A program made the position numbers and the translations under genes. From Phormidesmis sp963710175 (GTDB lineage: Bacteria; Cyanobacteriota; Cyanobacteriia; Phormidesmidales; Phormidesmidaceae), in contig CAVPZC010000001.1 of NCBI GenBank assembly GCA_963710175.1, positions 682,001 to 746,000 on the forward strand: a stretch of DNA of 64,000 nucleotides, in the 5' to 3' direction. The notes beneath the pieces were generated by a model. That model ran no database searches. It saw only the letters and a program-made list of their open reading frames with translations, and had not been told where the DNA came from. Positions 8,022 to 16,818 of the stretch are shown in pieces (position 1 is the first letter of the stretch; every line of letters starts with the position of its first letter).

Positions 8022-9209
8022 CTATCGGCGTCTAGCCTTGCTGAGCATTTTTTGAGAGAGGCTAATTGGAATGTCTTCTTGCTCAGCCCAGTCTTGCAAA
8101 ATGCGATAGAAGATCTGGCGATCGCGGCTTTGCAGCACAGCCGTCTGGTCGGCGGTCTCAATCGCGTAGGGATAGCCATTCCCCACAATCACTTCGGCGC
8201 GTACCTGATTAATGACCGCCTCAGCGCGGCCTGCTTCCCAAATCCATTTGGGTAACTCTAAGCGGGCGGGATAGTTGGCGTTGGTTTTGAGGTAGGTGAA
8301 TGTGATCTGATCGCGCAGGTCGGCGTAGTAGTTGAGAATGTCGCCGCGATCGCAGGTCATTAGCGGGGTGCGATCGCCCCAGTCCATCAGCCGGTTCAGC
8401 AGCTTGGCATCGTGGATGGTGCGCGTAGTTTCTAGCTTGCTGAATGTGCGCAGTAAGGTCGTGATGTCGTTAGACTGCGCCGTATCGACATAGCCGACCA
8501 GCGGCACCTGATGCTTTTGACTGGCCTTGAGCAACGTCAGGATTTGATCGACATAGGGCGCTCGAATGTTGTCTTCGAGCATGGAAGCAAATGACAGTAC
8601 CAGCGACCCATCGAAAAAAACCAGGCATTTTTCAGGATCTCTGCCCTGCTGAATGGCTCGGTCTCTGGCCTGGGTGATATAGCGGGTCAGGCGCTGCACC
8701 TCCATCGAAAAGCGGCGCATGTTGATCCACCTATCCATCGGCTGCGAGCGATCAGCCACCAGATCTTTTGGCGTCATCACGTCTAGCAAAATATCCTTTT
8801 CGTAGCCGCCTTCGCCGCTGTGATGGTTTTCAAACCAGCCGATTTGCACCAGCGCAATCGGAATCGAGAAGTCCTTTTGTGGAAAGACCTGAGAGCCATC
8901 AACGGCAAACGTAGTGACATTGGTGAGGTGCTCGCTGACCCAGTTCAGGCTTTGCTCGCGGTTGCCCCAGCTAAGGCCGCTGCGAAGGATGCCTTTATGT
9001 TTAGCGCTGGTCGGCTCTAGCGGGGTTGCGCCCAAATCGCTCTCTTGAGCCCTTACCCAAGCGTCTCGATCCTGCGCCGACAGTCCTATCCATTCGTCCC
9101 AAGCCTCGCGGTACTGAGCTAAATAACTCGACGTGCTCTCGTCAAAGCTGGCAAAATCGGCCCGCTTGCGGCTGAGCACCGTCTGAACTTGGGAGGGCTT
9201 AATGGCCAT
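8022..9209 (-). CDS. NurA-domain nuclease
   Basis: 395 residues. The acidic motifs expected of NurA are visible: FAVDGSQVFPQ near residue 100, CLVFFDGSLVLSFASML near 195, and PLVGYVDTAQSNDI near 235, which supply metal-binding aspartates. NurA proteins are manganese-dependent 5'-3' nucleases. In archaea they work with HerA in double-strand-break resection; the cyanobacterial members are uncharacterised and no HerA gene is adjacent. The gene diverges from the KaiC-like gene and converges with the PBP gene. Family call is firm, cellular role inferred. Confidence 0.82.
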   Translation of the reverse strand: MAIKPSQVQTVLSRKRADFASFDESTSSYLAQYREAWDEWIGLSAQDRDAWVRAQESDLGATPLEPTSAKHKGILRSGLSWGNREQSLNWVSEHLTNVTTFAVDGSQVFPQKDFSIPIALVQIGWFENHHSGEGGYEKDILLDVMTPKDLVADRSQPMDRWINMRRFSMEVQRLTRYITQARDRAIQQGRDPEKCLVFFDGSLVLSFASMLEDNIRAPYVDQILTLLKASQKHQVPLVGYVDTAQSNDITTLLRTFSKLETTRTIHDAKLLNRLMDWGDRTPLMTCDRGDILNYYADLRDQITFTYLKTNANYPARLELPKWIWEAGRAEAVINQVRAEVIVGNGYPYAIETADQTAVLQSRDRQIFYRILQDWAEQEDIPISLSQKMLSKARRR

Positions 9210-9365
9210 TGGCTGCGATCGCTCTAAGAATCAGGTTCATTTTAGTAGAAGAACACCTGTACTCAATCATCTATTTTTTATCGAGATAGTCAGCAAAAAA
9301 ATGTAAAGTTATTAAATGATACATTGGCAAAAAAGCCATTCATACATATCCTGCATAGAACTTTG

Positions 9366-10883
9366 ATGACCAGCCCAAAAGAGCGTAGACGCGATTCGAC
9401 CGGGGTTCCGGTACTTGATGACATTGTCAGCGGCGGGCTCCCCAAAGGAGAAATGTACGTTGCCTATGGCAAGCCCGGTACGGGCAAAACGATTCTGGCG
9501 CTGCATTTTCTTCAGGCTGGCATCCAGGCCGGTGAAAAAGTGCTCTGCCTGACGCTTTCTCAGCGGGTGGAGAGTGTCCAAGAAACAGCGGCCTCTGTCG
9601 GAATCGACGCCACTAAAATGGTCTTTATAGACCTCAGCAGTGCCCGCGATCTCCATGTTCTGGCTGAGCAGCAAACCGTTTTTGACAACTCAGAAGTCGA
9701 ACTAGAAGATACGATGATTGCCTTTACTAGGGCCATCGAAGCTGAGCAGCCTGATCGAATTGTTTTTGACGGCATCTCTCATCTGCGAATGCTGGCGAAC
9801 CATACACTGGCTTACCGGCAGCAGCTCTTTGCCCTGCGCGACTACCTGACCGACCGCGATATTACGGCTGTGTTTACCAGCACGATAGATGTGTTACAGG
9901 GCGATCGCGACCTGATTGCGATCGCTCACGGTGCGATCGCCTTATCTACACATACGACCGACCATGGCCTCGATCACCGCTATCTGCATATCACCAAAAT
10001 TCGCGGCAGCAGCTACCAGCCTGGTAGACACGACATGGAAATCTCTGCCCACGGCATGCGCGTGTATCCTTCGCACAAGGGGCTAGAGAAGATTGGGCCA
10101 GAGAAAAGAGCGATCGCGCCTCACGGCGTCGGCAAAACCATTATCAGCGGCATGAAAGCGCTGGATACGATGCTAGGCGATGGGCTGCTAGGGGGTACCT
10201 CCTGTCTGCTGGTCGGCCCCTCTGGTGCTGGCAAAACCACAACGGCGACCCTGTTTGCCCACAACTTCGCGCAGCAGGGCGGTAAAATCGGCATTTTCCT
10301 ATTTGACGAGCTGACAGGCACTTTTTTGAAGCGTTCCAAAGCGTTAGGCATTGACATAAAACCCTTTGTAGACAAAGATCAGGTGCATTTTCACGAGCTC
10401 AGCTTTGGAGATGTCACCCCCGGAAAATTTACCGATCTAGTAGCCCAAGATGTGGAAGATTGGGGCGCTGGCATCATCATCATTGATACATTGACCGGCT
10501 ATTTCAACTCCATGCCGAGTCGCAAAAGGCTGGTATCGCAAATTCACGAACTACTTATGTCCCTGAACCGACGCGGCGTGCTGACTTTCTTGGTTGTTGC
10601 TCAGCATGGTGTAGTCGGCCCCGACCTATCAGTAGCAATGGACGTAAGCTACCTGGCTGATACGGTACTGCTGCTGCGACACTTTGAAGCAGACGGCGCA
10701 CTGCGGCAGGCGATCAGCGTTTATAAAAAGCGCTATGGCACTCACAGCAAGCGCATCCGTGAGCTACGGCTGCGCCCTGGCGGCATTCAGATTGGGCCGC
10801 CGCTCACTCAGTTCACCGGTATTCTTTCGGGGATGCCTCGCTACACCGGCGAGTTTGAGAACTTAATGAGTGCCGATGAATAG
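9366..10883 (+). CDS. KaiC-like double RecA-fold ATPase
   Basis: 505 residues from ATG 9366; the frame is open to a TTG at 9324, but MTSPKERRRDSTGVPVLDDIVSGGLPKGE is a natural KaiC-like start. There are two KaiC domains, with Walker A motifs GKPGTGKT (residues 35-42) and GPSGAGKT (284-291), and Walker B-like strands RIVFDGIS and IIIIDTLTG. The paired glutamates that follow the second strand in KaiC are changed: SQR in domain 1 (LCLTLSQRVES) and DE in domain 2 (LFDELTG). Opposite the KaiC phosphosites Ser431-Thr432, the segment reads DVSYLADT, so Thr432 appears to be Tyr. No kaiA or kaiB is nearby. The downstream histidine kinase overlaps it. Confidence 0.88.
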   Translation: MTSPKERRRDSTGVPVLDDIVSGGLPKGEMYVAYGKPGTGKTILALHFLQAGIQAGEKVLCLTLSQRVESVQETAASVGIDATKMVFIDLSSARDLHVLAEQQTVFDNSEVELEDTMIAFTRAIEAEQPDRIVFDGISHLRMLANHTLAYRQQLFALRDYLTDRDITAVFTSTIDVLQGDRDLIAIAHGAIALSTHTTDHGLDHRYLHITKIRGSSYQPGRHDMEISAHGMRVYPSHKGLEKIGPEKRAIAPHGVGKTIISGMKALDTMLGDGLLGGTSCLLVGPSGAGKTTTATLFAHNFAQQGGKIGIFLFDELTGTFLKRSKALGIDIKPFVDKDQVHFHELSFGDVTPGKFTDLVAQDVEDWGAGIIIIDTLTGYFNSMPSRKRLVSQIHELLMSLNRRGVLTFLVVAQHGVVGPDLSVAMDVSYLADTVLLLRHFEADGALRQAISVYKKRYGTHSKRIRELRLRPGGIQIGPPLTQFTGILSGMPRYTGEFENLMSADE

Positions 10884-12066
10884 CAATATTGTGCCTGCAT
10901 CCCGCCTGCCCCTGGTTCAGCCTGAGACGAACTGGCATGTTGTGCTGTCTACGCGTAGCGGCCAAAACCGAACAGTCTTAAGGAAAATGCTGGAGACTCA
11001 GGCGTTGGTCTGCGTCAGTGCGCCGACGGTTCAGTCAGTCGCCGACGCCATCGCAACCAGCGCCGCTTTGGTGGTGATGACCGAAGAGGTGTTAACAGCT
11101 AGCCAATCAGGTAATCAGATGCTGACGACTCATCTACTCAGCCAGCCCGAATGGTCAGATCTCCCAATTATTCTCTTACTGAAAGGCAACCGGCGCTCCT
11201 CGGCCTGTCTGACCTTCTGGCGAGACGTGGCTCACCGCCAAAGTGTAGTCGTGCTAGATATGCCGCTAAAGCCAACCGTATTTACCTCAGTGGTGCAGGC
11301 ATGTCTGCAAAACCGGCAGCGGCAGTACGCCCTGCGAGACGCGCTGTACCAGCTGAAGGAAAGCAATCAATCGTTAGAAGGCTTTAGCTATACGGCTGCT
11401 CACGAACTGCGTAACCCGCTTAGCGTTGTCACCAGCAGTCTGGATTTACTCAAGCGGACGGACTTGACAGCAAAACAGCAAAAAATCGCCGAGATGGGTC
11501 TGCGCACGGCCAGAGGTATGAACCAAACACTACAGGCGCTGCTCGACTACGGCAAGCTAGAGGCTTATGACCAGAACGATTTTCGGCCTGTCGATATGAA
11601 CTACGTGGCCGAAGAAGCAGTGATGGGCCTGCAACTCGTGTTCGAAGCGCGTCAGGCAAGCGTGAGCTGGGTAGAAGACTTGCCGCAGGTGCAGGGGAAT
11701 CAACAGCTACTCGTACGGCTGATGAGCAACTTGATTAAAAACGCGATCATTCACAACCCTGGCGGCTCGCCAGAAATCAGTTTGTCTGCAGAGCTAGAGC
11801 GTGACCGGTGGCGGCTGCACGTGCGTGACAACGGTCCCGGAATTGCGCTGGCAGACCAGTCAAAGGTATTTGATCTGTTCAACCGGGCGGGCGGAAGTCG
11901 CGCTGATGGCAGCGGCATTGGCCTAGCGCTTTGCCGCCGCATCGTTGAGCAGCATCAGGGAGAAATTGGCGTTCGCTCAGAGCAAGGCGCAGGCAGCGAC
12001 TTTTACTTTGATCTGCTTAGAGGTGATCTGCCGGGGCAGCGCGCGCTTTCGACGGAAGCGACGTAG
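10876..12066 (+). CDS. Histidine kinase with N-terminal receiver-like domain
   Basis: 396 residues. Residues ~15-140 resemble a degenerate receiver fold (WHVVLSTRSGQNRTVLRKML, SDLPIILLLKGNRR, VVLDMPLKP). Then come a short coiled coil, a HisKA domain with the phospho-accepting His at about 176 (YTAAHELRNPLS), and an ATPase domain with NLIKNAIIHN, DNGPGIAL and GSGIGLALCRR. No membrane segment is present, so it is cytosolic. The ATG start lies inside the end of the KaiC-like gene (8-base overlap; GTG 10870 would give 14), implying translational coupling. It likely reads the nucleotide state of the KaiC-like partner and passes phosphate to an unlinked regulator; this is inference. Confidence 0.88.
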   Translation: MNSNIVPASRLPLVQPETNWHVVLSTRSGQNRTVLRKMLETQALVCVSAPTVQSVADAIATSAALVVMTEEVLTASQSGNQMLTTHLLSQPEWSDLPIILLLKGNRRSSACLTFWRDVAHRQSVVVLDMPLKPTVFTSVVQACLQNRQRQYALRDALYQLKESNQSLEGFSYTAAHELRNPLSVVTSSLDLLKRTDLTAKQQKIAEMGLRTARGMNQTLQALLDYGKLEAYDQNDFRPVDMNYVAEEAVMGLQLVFEARQASVSWVEDLPQVQGNQQLLVRLMSNLIKNAIIHNPGGSPEISLSAELERDRWRLHVRDNGPGIALADQSKVFDLFNRAGGSRADGSGIGLALCRRIVEQHQGEIGVRSEQGAGSDFYFDLLRGDLPGQRALSTEAT

Positions 12067-12184
12067 ATCCCAAAGATCATCTCGGAATGTAAAACAGTGT
12101 TTCAATATGCTTCATATTTAGGGCTTGTCGGGGCTTTCTTAAGAGCTGTGGTGATACGATTTCTCCCATAGGTTTATTTATTAC

Positions 12185-13423
12185 GTGGAGCATAAGCCCT
12201 TGGTACTTCGGGTCGCAGTTGTAGGATCTGGTCCGGCGGGCTCTTCCGCTGCCGAGACACTCGCTAAAGCAGGGATCGAGACTTACCTCTTTGAGCGCAA
12301 GCTAGACAATGCTAAGCCGTGCGGCGGGGCGATTCCGCTCTGTATGGTCGCTGAATTTGATTTGCCCCCCGAAATTATTGACCGTCGGGTACGCAAGATG
12401 AAGATGATCTCACCCTCTAACGTTGAGGTGAACATCGGTGAAACGCTGAGCGATGACGAGTATATCGGCATGTGTCGCCGGGAAGTGCTCGACGGCTTTT
12501 TGCGCGATCGCGCTCACAGAGAAGGGGCCAAGCTAATCAACGGCACCGTCCACAAGCTAGAAATTCCCGGCAACGACAAAGACCCCTACGTGCTGCACTA
12601 TGCAGACCACGAGAAAGCGGGTTTGCAGGGCGAAGCTAAGACGCTCAAAGTCGACATGGTAATCGGCGCAGATGGCGCTAACTCACGCGTGGCCCGGGCG
12701 ATTGATGCGGGGGACTATAACTATGCGATCGCTTTCCAAGAGCGCATTCGCCTGCCCGAAGACAAAATGGCCTACTACGAAGAGCTGGCCGAAATGTACG
12801 TAGGTGACGATGTCTCCCCTGACTTTTACGCTTGGGTCTTCCCCAAGTACGATCACGTCGCGGTCGGCACCGGCACCATGCGCCCCAACCAGGCGCGGAT
12901 TAAAGAGCTTCAGCGGGGCATTCGCGCTCGCGCTGCCAAACGTCTAGAAGGTGGCGAAATCATCAAAGTCGAAGCTCACCCCATTCCTGAGCATCCCAGA
13001 CCTCGCCGCGTAGTTGGCCGGGTTGCCCTCGTCGGTGACGCTGCCGGTACGGTGACTAAGTCTTCCGGTGAAGGCATTTACTTTGCGGCCAAGTCGGCTC
13101 GCATGTGCGCCGAAACCATTGTCAAGTACTCCGAAAACGGCGCTCGCGCCCTGACTGAAGATGAGCTGAAGCTCTACATCAAGCAGTGGGATAAGGAATA
13201 CGGCCTCACCTACAAAGTGCTTGATATTTTGCAGCGCGTCTTCTACCGCAGCGACGCTTCCCGCGAAGCCTTTGTTGAAATGTGCTCTGACATCGATGTG
13301 CAGAAGCTGACCTTTGACAGCTACCTGTACAAGACCGTTGTGCCAGCTAACCCACTCACGCAGATGAAAATCACCGCAAAAACGGTGGGCAGTCTGCTGC
13401 GGGGCTACGCACTCGCACCCTAG
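12185..13423 (+). CDS. chlP: Geranylgeranyl diphosphate / geranylgeranyl-chlorophyll reductase
   Basis: 412 residues. The N-terminal FAD-binding motif is VAVVGSGPAGSSAAETL, followed by KPCGGAIP, the mid-protein motif IGADGANSRVARAI, and VALVGDAAGTVTKSSGEGIYFAAKS. ChlP uses NADPH to reduce three double bonds of the geranylgeranyl group, making phytyl diphosphate and phytylated chlorophyll; it also supplies tocopherol synthesis. Start is GTG at 12185. A strong terminator follows at 13465-13496. The VTE6-like phytyl-phosphate kinase at 45544-46302 belongs to the same phytyl economy. Confidence 0.96.
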   Translation: MEHKPLVLRVAVVGSGPAGSSAAETLAKAGIETYLFERKLDNAKPCGGAIPLCMVAEFDLPPEIIDRRVRKMKMISPSNVEVNIGETLSDDEYIGMCRREVLDGFLRDRAHREGAKLINGTVHKLEIPGNDKDPYVLHYADHEKAGLQGEAKTLKVDMVIGADGANSRVARAIDAGDYNYAIAFQERIRLPEDKMAYYEELAEMYVGDDVSPDFYAWVFPKYDHVAVGTGTMRPNQARIKELQRGIRARAAKRLEGGEIIKVEAHPIPEHPRPRRVVGRVALVGDAAGTVTKSSGEGIYFAAKSARMCAETIVKYSENGARALTEDELKLYIKQWDKEYGLTYKVLDILQRVFYRSDASREAFVEMCSDIDVQKLTFDSYLYKTVVPANPLTQMKITAKTVGSLLRGYALAP

Positions 13424-13464
13424 GTTCCAACGTTCCAACCGACTGCGTTATTCTCTTTGTCTTT

Positions 13465-13496
13465 AGCGTCTCCTGCTTACGGAGGCGCTTTTTTTT
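13465..13496 (+). terminator. Rho-independent terminator of chlP
   Basis: AGCGTCTCC pairs with GGAGGCGCT (one G-T wobble) around a 7-base loop, followed by eight T residues. It starts 42 bases after the chlP stop. Confidence 0.92.
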
Positions 13497-13563
13497 GCCC
13501 AATACATCAAGGGGGTTCGCTATACAATAGTTAAAGAACGGTTACAAAAATTGCGGACTAGGC

Positions 13564-14472
13564 ATGGCGGATCAATTAATTAGAGCGACGGCAGCAGCAG
13601 GAGGCATTCGGGTTGTAGGCGTGACGACCACTCGTCTGACCGAAGTGGCCCGGCAGAGACATGAACTGTCTTACGTAGCGACGGCGGCTTTGGGCAGGGC
13701 AATGACCGCTGGGCTGTTGCTGGCTTCGAGTATGAAGCAGCCTCAGTCGCGGGTGAATATTCGGGTGAAAGGGAACGGCCCATTGGGTGGGTTACTGATT
13801 GATGCTGGATTAGATGGGACAGTGCGCGGCTATGTGGAACACCCGCAAGTGGAGCTGCCGCCGAGTGAAAATGGCAAGCTGAATGTAGGTGCTGCGATTG
13901 GGCAAGACGGCTACCTGTATGTGGTGCGCGATGTGGGCTATGGCTACCCTTACTCCAGCACGGTAGAACTGGTTTCAGGTGAGATTGGCGACGACCTGAC
14001 GCATTACTTAGCGACCTCCGAGCAGACGCCGTCGGCGCTGGTACTGGGCGTATTTGTCGGCGCAGATGGCGTAGAAGTGGCAGGCGGACTGCTGCTGCAA
14101 GTTTTGCCTAAAGCGGCGCGAGACGAGGCGCTGATTTCTTTGCTAGAAGAGCGGTTGGGTTCTTTGAGTGGCTTTACCCCTTTGCTGAGAGGGGGCAAAA
14201 CGCTGCCGCAGATTTTTGAAGAGCTGGTGGGCGATCTGGGATTAGAGATGCTGCCCGGCAATCAGATTGTGCAGTTTAGCTGTAAGTGTACGCGCGATCG
14301 CATGTTAGGCGCACTCAAGCTACTGGGCCAAGACGAACTCAAAGACATGATCGAAGTAGATCACGGCGCAGAAGCCGTCTGTCACTTTTGCAACGAGAAG
14401 TATCACGCCAACAGCGACCAGCTGCAAGTTCTGATTAATCAGCTAGATGCGCAGCAGGCCAGGCGGGGTTGA
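13564..14472 (+). CDS. hslO: Hsp33 redox-regulated chaperone
   Basis: 302 residues, the full family length. The C-terminal zinc/redox switch is intact: Cys240 and Cys242 (CKC) and Cys273 and Cys276 (CHFC). The N-terminal MADQLIRATAAAGGIRVVGV and the central GPLGGLLIDAG and GDIGDDLTHY-like segments are typical. When the cysteines oxidise and release zinc, Hsp33 unfolds partly and holds aggregating proteins, which suits a cell facing photosynthetic oxidants. The gene lies alone after the chlP terminator and converges with DUF4058 seven bases away. Confidence 0.95.
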   Translation: MADQLIRATAAAGGIRVVGVTTTRLTEVARQRHELSYVATAALGRAMTAGLLLASSMKQPQSRVNIRVKGNGPLGGLLIDAGLDGTVRGYVEHPQVELPPSENGKLNVGAAIGQDGYLYVVRDVGYGYPYSSTVELVSGEIGDDLTHYLATSEQTPSALVLGVFVGADGVEVAGGLLLQVLPKAARDEALISLLEERLGSLSGFTPLLRGGKTLPQIFEELVGDLGLEMLPGNQIVQFSCKCTRDRMLGALKLLGQDELKDMIEVDHGAEAVCHFCNEKYHANSDQLQVLINQLDAQQARRG

Positions 14473-14479
14473 AATGTGC

Positions 14480-15268
14480 CTATCGCAAGGCTAATGATCT
14501 TAGCCACTGGTTGATCCATTCCAACTCAGAAGGCGACCAACTAGGCTCTGGATCTCGACGGTAGTCAACATCTAAATCGTAGCCCGAAAGCTCGTAGATC
14601 TCATCTAGCAGAGGCTTTAGAGTGATCGCAATGGCTGCATCTTCTGGTTGCAGTGGCACCTCAAAAGTAGGCAAAGATTGCTGCAAATTAAAGGGGTATA
14701 GCTGGGCCTGAGGACGGTCGCTGCTAGCGCTTACCAACACCCGATAATGGCTCTCTGATGCATAGCCTAGTACCGGCATCGGTTGCCCCTTGTGGAGCAA
14801 ATCAATTTCTACTAAATGTGTCTGGCTCTCTAAAATTTCCAATCGCTTACTTTCATACTTTTGTCGCCCGGCCCCGCGCTTGTTGACTGGCGACAAAATT
14901 TCAATCACCGTAACCGCATCGCTGGTTTGCAAACTGCGAATTTCCAGATAACGGTGCCGCACAGTATTGGGCATTGGCACTGTCACGGCTACCGGCTCAG
15001 GCTCTGCGACCATCACCTTCCCCCTGGCTGATCTAGACTCAGCGCTCAAACCGCTACTCTGGCGAACCGACACATCCGGCACGCCGATCAATACAGACTG
15101 GTCAGACTCATCTCGCTTGTAAACGGCCTCCTCAACAACAACCCGATACTTGGGGCGAATTTGGGGACCGAGAAGATTAGCGATCGCCACAATTAAACGG
15201 CTGTGGAAATTAGCCCAAGCTGTAGGATTCTCTAAATAGGGGTTCATACCGGGAAACGGAGAGCCCAC
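14480..15268 (-). CDS. DUF4058 family protein
   Basis: 262 residues. The opening MGSPFPGMNPYLENPTAWANFHSRLI and the middle YLEIRSLQTSDAVTVIEILSPVNKRGAGRQKYESKR are diagnostic for DUF4058, a family abundant and often multicopy in cyanobacteria. The conserved EIxSPxNK segment resembles the core of a PD-(D/E)XK nuclease fold, but the function is unknown. No signal peptide or membrane segment is seen. It lies between hslO (convergent) and tRNA-Val (same strand). Confidence 0.85.
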   Translation of the reverse strand: MGSPFPGMNPYLENPTAWANFHSRLIVAIANLLGPQIRPKYRVVVEEAVYKRDESDQSVLIGVPDVSVRQSSGLSAESRSARGKVMVAEPEPVAVTVPMPNTVRHRYLEIRSLQTSDAVTVIEILSPVNKRGAGRQKYESKRLEILESQTHLVEIDLLHKGQPMPVLGYASESHYRVLVSASSDRPQAQLYPFNLQQSLPTFEVPLQPEDAAIAITLKPLLDEIYELSGYDLDVDYRRDPEPSWSPSELEWINQWLRSLALR

Positions 15269-15333
15269 AAGCGGTGCTCCTCAGACAGTGTCAGAGCGTA
15301 CAGCCACAGTTTAACATCGGAGGATAAAAGCTA

Positions 15334-15405
15334 TGGGCGATACGGGGTTCGAACCTGTGACCTCTTCCGTGTGAAGGAAGCGCGCTACCACTGTGCTAAT
15401 CGCCC
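15334..15405 (-). tRNA. tRNA-Val (anticodon CAC)
   Basis: 72 bases fold as a full cloverleaf on the minus strand. The acceptor arm starts GGGCGAT and pairs with ATCGCCC; the D arm contains GCACAGTGGTAGCGC; the anticodon stem CTTCC/GGAAG encloses TTCACAC; the T arm contains GGTTCGAACCC. The discriminator is A and CCA is not encoded. CAC reads the valine codon GTG. Confidence 0.95.
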
Positions 15406-15457
15406 TTTGGCCTTCAACTTTAGCACGTTTGCCAGTCAGCAGACTATGACTACAGGC

Positions 15458-16186
15458 TCACTCCATTGACTCATTCCACAGGTCGCTAGTCTGACGAATG
15501 CTGGCAAAATCACCGTTGCCCAAAATCAGATGATCTAGCAGTGGAATGCCCAGGAGGTGAGCGCCTTTGAGCAGCTGCCGAGTGAGGTGAATGTCTTCTT
15601 TGCTCGGCTCTAAGCTGCCTGAAGGATGGTTGTGAGCGACAATCACGCGGGTTGCGCCGCGCCTGATCACTTCGCGAAAAATTTCTCGGGGGTGGGCCAG
15701 CGTCTCGGTAGCGGTGCCGATGGTGATTACCTTGGAGCCGATGATGCGATGCTTCACGTCTAGTAATAAGACGGCAAAGCGTTCTTGAGACTGCCACATG
15801 AGTTCGTGGCCGAGGGCGGCGGCGGCTACGCTCGGATCGTCAACTACGGTAAGGTTTAGCGGCTGAGTTTGCAAAACCCGTTTGCCCAGCTCTATCGCTG
15901 CCAAAATGGTCGCCGCTTTAGCCGGGCCAATGCCCGAGATTTCAATTAATTCTTCGGCGGTGACATCGCGCAGGGCTGAGAGGCCGTCGCCGCTGTGCTC
16001 TTTACCTAAGTGCTGTAGCAAGAATTGACCGAGCCCGACCGCCGATAGTTTGCCTGGCCCCTGCCCCGTGCCCAGCAAGATGGCAATCAGCTCAGCCGCA
16101 GAGAGCCGTTTGGCACCGTGGGCTAGCAGGCGCTCGCGAGGTCTTTCGGCCTCAGCCATGTCAGCAACGCGCAGGCTATAGGTCAT
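15458..16186 (-). CDS. radC: RadC family JAB-domain protein
   Basis: 242 residues from ATG 16186 (MTYSLRVADMAEAERPRERLL), preferred over the upstream ATG at 16225 because the first 13 residues do not fit the family. Residues ~20-100 hold the helix-hairpin-helix region (IAILLGTG, ISGIGPAKAATILAAIELG). The C-terminal JAB/MPN domain keeps the metalloprotease-like motif VIVAHNHPSGSLEPSKEDIHLT. The name comes from an old repair phenotype; the real biochemical role is unresolved. It is a single gene next to tRNA-Val. Confidence 0.92.
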   Translation of the reverse strand: MTYSLRVADMAEAERPRERLLAHGAKRLSAAELIAILLGTGQGPGKLSAVGLGQFLLQHLGKEHSGDGLSALRDVTAEELIEISGIGPAKAATILAAIELGKRVLQTQPLNLTVVDDPSVAAAALGHELMWQSQERFAVLLLDVKHRIIGSKVITIGTATETLAHPREIFREVIRRGATRVIVAHNHPSGSLEPSKEDIHLTRQLLKGAHLLGIPLLDHLILGNGDFASIRQTSDLWNESME

Positions 16187-16296
16187 AGAGGGTAGCAGGC
16201 AGAGAACTCTTTTCAGTGAGCCCAAATTGCAGGCAAACCACCGCCTGAAAAAACGTAAGCTAGGCAGAGTGAGTCCTATAGAATAGCTGTTTTGCC

Positions 16297-16722
16297 ATGT
16301 CTGCCAATTCTCCCGAAGCGATCGCCGCTGAGCTACAAGCCATTCGTCAGCAGCTGATCAAAGTTAGTTTGGTGCATACGCCTGCTGACCTCTCAGCAGA
16401 GCAAAGGCAAGCAGTGCGATCTAGTTTGCTGTGGCTTAATGAACAAAGTGAATATCAAACCCTGGGCATCTGTGCGGATACCGCCGGTGAGGCAGAGGCT
16501 GCGCTTAAAGGCTATGTCGCAGCGCTCAGCCAGCCGATTCAAGCAGATATTCCAGCGCAGGAAGGGGCTGTTTTTCTCAAGTTCAATACGCTCAAAAATG
16601 CCTGGTATTTGGATGGATACGGCGGCGAATCGCGAGGGGTGTTGGTGACTTTTCATACCTCTGAACCGGAACTGGATGGGGTGAATGGCACTTACGGCCC
16701 GTTCCCGCTAGATTTGTTTTGA
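16297..16722 (+). CDS. DUF1824 family protein
   Basis: 141 residues. The segments SSLLWLNEQSEYQTLGICADT, GAVFLKFNTLKNAWYLDGYGGESRGVLVTFH and the C-terminus NGTYGPFPLDLF match the small cyanobacterial DUF1824 family as I remember it. It is soluble, with an N-terminal helix and a probable beta-rich C-terminal half. No function is assigned. It diverges from radC and converges with the Rre1-like regulator. Confidence 0.82.
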   Translation: MSANSPEAIAAELQAIRQQLIKVSLVHTPADLSAEQRQAVRSSLLWLNEQSEYQTLGICADTAGEAEAALKGYVAALSQPIQADIPAQEGAVFLKFNTLKNAWYLDGYGGESRGVLVTFHTSEPELDGVNGTYGPFPLDLF

Positions 16723-16818
16723 CAGAGGCTTGGGTCGAGACGAGAGATCTGCCCAAAGATATGACTGTGGCTGCGCTCAGCTTGTAGGCTGGTTAGCTGA
16801 TCAATTCGCCCGCCTTAC

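Noticed and set aside
12944..13438. A 164-residue open frame antisense to chlP
   Set aside because: It lies entirely over the well-supported chlP frame and its product has no recognisable motif; a shadow of GC-rich coding DNA.
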